Shown here: in pieces, positions 15,326 through 17,727 of the stretch
Numbering within the stretch: position 1 is the stretch's first letter
How the letters are laid out: each line of letters begins with the position of its first letter
Assembly (NCBI GenBank): GCA_947468785.1
Contig: CANIMS010000008.1
Coordinates: 1-17,727, forward strand
Direction of reading: 5' to 3'
Origin: Betaproteobacteria bacterium
Lineage (GTDB): Bacteria > Pseudomonadota > Gammaproteobacteria > Burkholderiales > Burkholderiaceae
Length of the DNA: 17,727 nt
Notes under the pieces: model-generated
What the model saw: only the letters and a program-made list of their open reading frames with translations
Databases searched by the model: none
What the model was told of the DNA's origin: nothing
Made by a program: the position numbers and the translations under genes

Positions 15326-16735
15326 ATGTCTCGTACGCTTTATGACAAATTGTGGGATGACCATGTTGTGTACTCGGAAGAGGATGGCACGGCTACGATT
15401 TATATTGACCGGCAGTTGCTCCATGAGGTAACCAGTCCTCAGGCATTTGAAGGACTCAATTTGGCTGGGCGTCCAGTTTGGCGAATTTCCGCCAATTTGG
15501 CTGTCTCTGATCACAATGTACCAACTACAGATCGCTCTGAAGGTATTTCGGATCCTATATCCAAGTTGCAAGTGGATACCTTGGATCAAAACTGCGATGC
15601 ATTCGGCATCACTCAATACAAAATGAATGATGCCCGTCAGGGAATTGTTCACGTGATTGGCCCGGAGCAGGGCGCTACATTACCTGGTATGACAGTAGTG
15701 TGCGGTGATTCACATACCAGCACGCATGGTGCATTTGGCGCTTTGGCATTTGGTATCGGTACCTCTGAAGTTGAGCACGTATTAGCTACCCAAACTTTGC
15801 TCATGAAAAAGAGCAAGAATATGTTGGTGCGAGTGGATGGTCGCTTGCAACCAGGCTCCACTGCTAAAGATATTGTGTTGGCCGTCATTGGCAAAATCGG
15901 TACTGCTGGCGGTACTGGTTACACCATTGAGTTTGCAGGCGAAGCGATTCGTAATTTATCCATGGAGGGTCGCATGACCCTTTGCAATATGGCGATTGAA
16001 GCGGGTGCGCGCGCTGGTTTAGTGGCGGTTGATGAAACCACCATTGAATACATTCAAGGGCGTCCTTATGCGCCAAAAGGCCCAGCCTTGTTACAAGCAT
16101 TGCAGTATTGGAGAACTTTACATTCGGACGCAGATGCACAGTTTGATGCTGTAGTTGAATTGCGTGCAGAAGAAATTGCTCCACAAGTTACTTGGGGCAC
16201 TTCACCAGAGATGGTGCTTTCCATTAGCGACCGTGTGCCTGATCCAGAAAAAGAACGTGACCCAAATAAGCGATCTGCCATGGAGCGTGCTTTGCAGTAT
16301 ATGAATCTCATTCCCAATACTCCATTGAGCAGTATTGCTGTAGATAAAGTATTTATCGGCTCTTGTACCAATAGTCGTATTGAAGATATTCGCGCCGCTG
16401 CAAAAGTGGTCGATCGTCTTGGCAAGAAAGTGGCATCCAATGTGAAGTTGGCATTGGTAGTTCCTGGATCTGGTTTAGTTAAGGCTCAAGCAGAGCGTGA
16501 AGGCTTGGATCGCATATTCAAGGCGGCTGGTTTTGAATGGCGTGAGCCTGGGTGTTCTATGTGCTTGGCAATGAATGCCGATCGTTTAGAACCAGGGGAG
16601 CGTTGTGCGTCTACTTCGAATCGCAATTTCGAAGGGCGTCAAGGAAATGGGGGAAGAACCCATTTGGTAAGTCCAGCAATGGCTGCTGCTGCTGCCATTG
16701 AAGGTCATTTTGTTGATGTGCGAAAAATTTCATAG
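15326..16735 (+). CDS. leuC: 3-isopropylmalate dehydratase large subunit
   Basis: A 469-residue aconitase-family subunit. With LeuD it isomerises 2-isopropylmalate to 3-isopropylmalate in leucine synthesis. [18 protein letters not shown] marks the aconitase substrate region. The [4Fe-4S] ligands are Cys347 (GSCTNSR) and Cys410 and Cys413 (GCSMC), positions close to those in E. coli LeuC. The C-terminus has [20 protein letters not shown], typical of the bacterial enzyme. The ATG at 15326 is chosen because [15 protein letters not shown] is the conserved N-terminus and AAGGT lies just upstream. It follows gltA by 17 bases and its stop is 10 bases before a lipoprotein gene. Confidence 0.98.
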   Translation: MSRTLYDKLWDDHVVYSEEDGTATIYIDRQLLHEVTSPQAFEGLNLAGRPVWRISANLAVSDHNVPTTDRSEGISDPISKLQVDTLDQNCDAFGITQYKMNDARQGIVHVIGPEQGATLPGMTVVCGDSHTSTHGAFGALAFGIGTSEVEHVLATQTLLMKKSKNMLVRVDGRLQPGSTAKDIVLAVIGKIGTAGGTGYTIEFAGEAIRNLSMEGRMTLCNMAIEAGARAGLVAVDETTIEYIQGRPYAPKGPALLQALQYWRTLHSDADAQFDAVVELRAEEIAPQVTWGTSPEMVLSISDRVPDPEKERDPNKRSAMERALQYMNLIPNTPLSSIAVDKVFIGSCTNSRIEDIRAAAKVVDRLGKKVASNVKLALVVPGSGLVKAQAEREGLDRIFKAAGFEWREPGCSMCLAMNADRLEPGERCASTSNRNFEGRQGNGGRTHLVSPAMAAAAAIEGHFVDVRKIS

Positions 16736-16745
16736 AGGTAATACT

Positions 16746-16952
16746 GTGCGTAAATTTCCTAGCATTTCTTTAATCACACGTTTAGCCCTGATTGGCGTTG
16801 CTGGCTTACTTATCTCTGCCTGTAGTAGCACGATGGAGGGCATGGGCAAAGATTTGCAAACCATGGGTAATGCAATGGGTGGAGCAAGTTCTACCCCAAA
16901 AAATCAATCTCAAACTCAGGGTAAAGATGTTGTCGTTACCCCGGTGAAGTAA
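16746..16952 (+). CDS. Entericidin EcnA/B-like small lipoprotein
   Basis: A 68-residue protein starting at GTG (16746), with AGAGG overlapping the leuC stop as ribosome-binding site. An in-frame ATG at 16698 inside leuC would give an unlikely charged leader. Residues 1-25 form a lipoprotein signal with lipobox LISAC, so Cys26 would be lipidated after cleavage. The mature peptide of 43 residues begins [20 protein letters not shown], which matches the C-x-T-x-G-x-G-x-D...G-x-A pattern of entericidin lipoproteins and ends in a Gln/Lys-rich tail. E. coli entericidins are a toxin-antidote lipoprotein pair under stationary-phase control. Here only one member is present, and many proteobacteria carry such singletons without known toxicity. 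It sits between leuC and leuD and should be cotranscribed with them. Confidence 0.83.
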   Translation: MRKFPSISLITRLALIGVAGLLISACSSTMEGMGKDLQTMGNAMGGASSTPKNQSQTQGKDVVVTPVK

Positions 16953-16983
16953 TTTAATAGCGCTTATTAAGAGTCAAAGTCTT

Positions 16984-17631
16984 ATGGAAAAATTTACGGT
17001 ATACAAGGGTTTGGTCGCTCCGCTAAATCGTGAGAACGTGGATACCGATGCCATCATTCCAAAGCAGTTCTTAAAGTCGATTAAGAAAACTGGTTTTGGT
17101 CAGAATCTTTTTGATGAATGGCGTTATCTTGATCATGGTGAACCAGGGCAAGATTGCAGTACTAGGCCTGTTAATCCTGACTTCATTCTCAATCAAGCCC
17201 GTTATAAGGGTGCTGGTATTTTGCTAGCCCGTAAGAATTTTGGTTGTGGCAGCTCTCGTGAACATGCTCCTTGGGCATTAGACCAATTTGGTTTTAGAGC
17301 CATTATTGCCCCTAGTTTTGCCGATATCTTTTTTAATAATTGCTTTAAAAATGGCCTGCTACCGATTGTGTTGACTGAGCAGCAGGTAGATCACCTTTTT
17401 AATGAAACGCTAGCTTTTAATGGCTATCAGCTCACAATTGACCTCGAGGCTCAGCAAGTAGTTGCACCGGATGGGACAGCCTATAGCTTTGAGGTGGCCC
17501 CCTTTAGAAAGTACTGCCTAGTCAACGGCTTGGACGATATTGGCTTAACCCTGCGCCATGCAGATAAAATCAAGGCTTATGAAGCTGAGCGCATTCTCAA
17601 AATGCCTTGGCTTACGACACAATTGCCGTAA
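16984..17631 (+). CDS. leuD: 3-isopropylmalate dehydratase small subunit
   Basis: A 215-residue swivelling domain of isopropylmalate isomerase, the partner of LeuC. The conserved substrate-binding loop is [14 protein letters not shown] (86-99). [13 protein letters not shown] (18-30) and [18 protein letters not shown] (111-128) are the other family blocks. The length matches the long bacterial LeuD type. No strong Shine-Dalgarno sequence precedes the ATG, the nearest being AAGAG about 11 bases upstream, so translation may rely on readthrough from the upstream lipoprotein gene 31 bases away. The leuB gene starts 23 bases after its stop. Confidence 0.97.
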   Translation: MEKFTVYKGLVAPLNRENVDTDAIIPKQFLKSIKKTGFGQNLFDEWRYLDHGEPGQDCSTRPVNPDFILNQARYKGAGILLARKNFGCGSSREHAPWALDQFGFRAIIAPSFADIFFNNCFKNGLLPIVLTEQQVDHLFNETLAFNGYQLTIDLEAQQVVAPDGTAYSFEVAPFRKYCLVNGLDDIGLTLRHADKIKAYEAERILKMPWLTTQLP

Positions 17632-17654
17632 TTTTGTAGAGTTAAGGGCCTTTC

Positions 17655-17727
17655 ATGAAAATTGCTGTTCTACCGGGCGACGGAATCGGCCCGGAAATCG
17701 TTGCTCAAGCCGTTCGAGTACTAAAAG
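17655..17727 (+). CDS. leuB: 3-isopropylmalate dehydrogenase (N-terminal fragment, cut by the window edge)
   Basis: Only 24 codons are visible. They begin MKIAVLPGDGIGPEIV, the N-terminal signature of isopropylmalate/isocitrate dehydrogenases. Following leuC and leuD this is leuB, which oxidatively decarboxylates 3-isopropylmalate. AAGGG lies shortly upstream of the ATG at 17655. The rest of the gene is beyond the right edge. Confidence 0.93.
   Translation, partial: MKIAVLPGDGIGPEIVAQAVRVLK

Noticed and set aside
15885..16440. Long minus-strand open frames opposite leuC
   Set aside because: Low stop density opposite a strongly conserved gene; the translated products have no family signature.
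1..17727. Possible mobile element, defence system, CRISPR array or novel biosynthetic cluster
   Set aside because: No transposase, integrase, repeat array, toxin-antitoxin pair or unexplained gene group was found. Nearly all coding sequence belongs to recognisable core families.

Overview
This 17.7 kb window looks like ordinary core chromosome of a betaproteobacterium in the Burkholderiaceae, most likely Polynucleobacter or a close relative. That placement is an inference from gene content (DUF2863, DUF3429, an entericidin inside a leu operon, mdh-gntR-sdhCDAB-sdhE-gltA order), moderate GC, and protein sequences that look like that genus. No database search was run. I see no insertion sequence, prophage, CRISPR array, tRNA, rRNA or sign of recent transfer. 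Genes are tightly packed and no gene-free stretch exceeds 300 bases.

Layout. Positions 1-5781 are all on the minus strand. In the direction of transcription they are a PLP aminotransferase, a YfcG-like glutathione transferase, a 3-hydroxybutyryl-CoA dehydrogenase, a DUF3429 membrane protein, RarA, a DsbA-fold 2-hydroxychromene-2-carboxylate isomerase-like protein, and a periplasmic cyclophilin that runs off the left edge. From 5860, yaaA and a DUF2863 gene run on the plus strand and end at a bidirectional hairpin terminator (7865-7893). Facing them on the minus strand are mdh and a small secreted MliC-like protein. The mdh gene is divergent from a GntR/UTRA regulator gene. To the right, everything is on the plus strand: sdhC-sdhD-sdhA-sdhB-sdhE, gltA, leuC, a small entericidin-type lipoprotein, leuD, and the first 24 codons of leuB, cut by the right edge.

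How the genes work together. The right half is a central-metabolism block. Succinate dehydrogenase (SdhABCD with its FAD-assembly factor SdhE) and malate dehydrogenase yield oxaloacetate, and citrate synthase uses it. Isopropylmalate isomerase (LeuCD) and isopropylmalate dehydrogenase (LeuB) are the leucine-pathway relatives of aconitase and isocitrate dehydrogenase. The GntR/UTRA gene sits between mdh and sdhC. The mdh-gntR intergenic region carries a perfect 14-bp palindrome, GTCTTATATAAGAC (9377-9390). It overlaps the predicted gntR -10 box and abuts the predicted mdh -35 box. This is the most informative regulatory signal in the window and the best candidate operator for that regulator.

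I looked for a new multi-gene system and did not find one. The points worth following up are the overlapping divergent promoters with their palindrome, repeats upstream of sdhC, the lipoprotein embedded in the leu genes, and the small secreted protein downstream of mdh.
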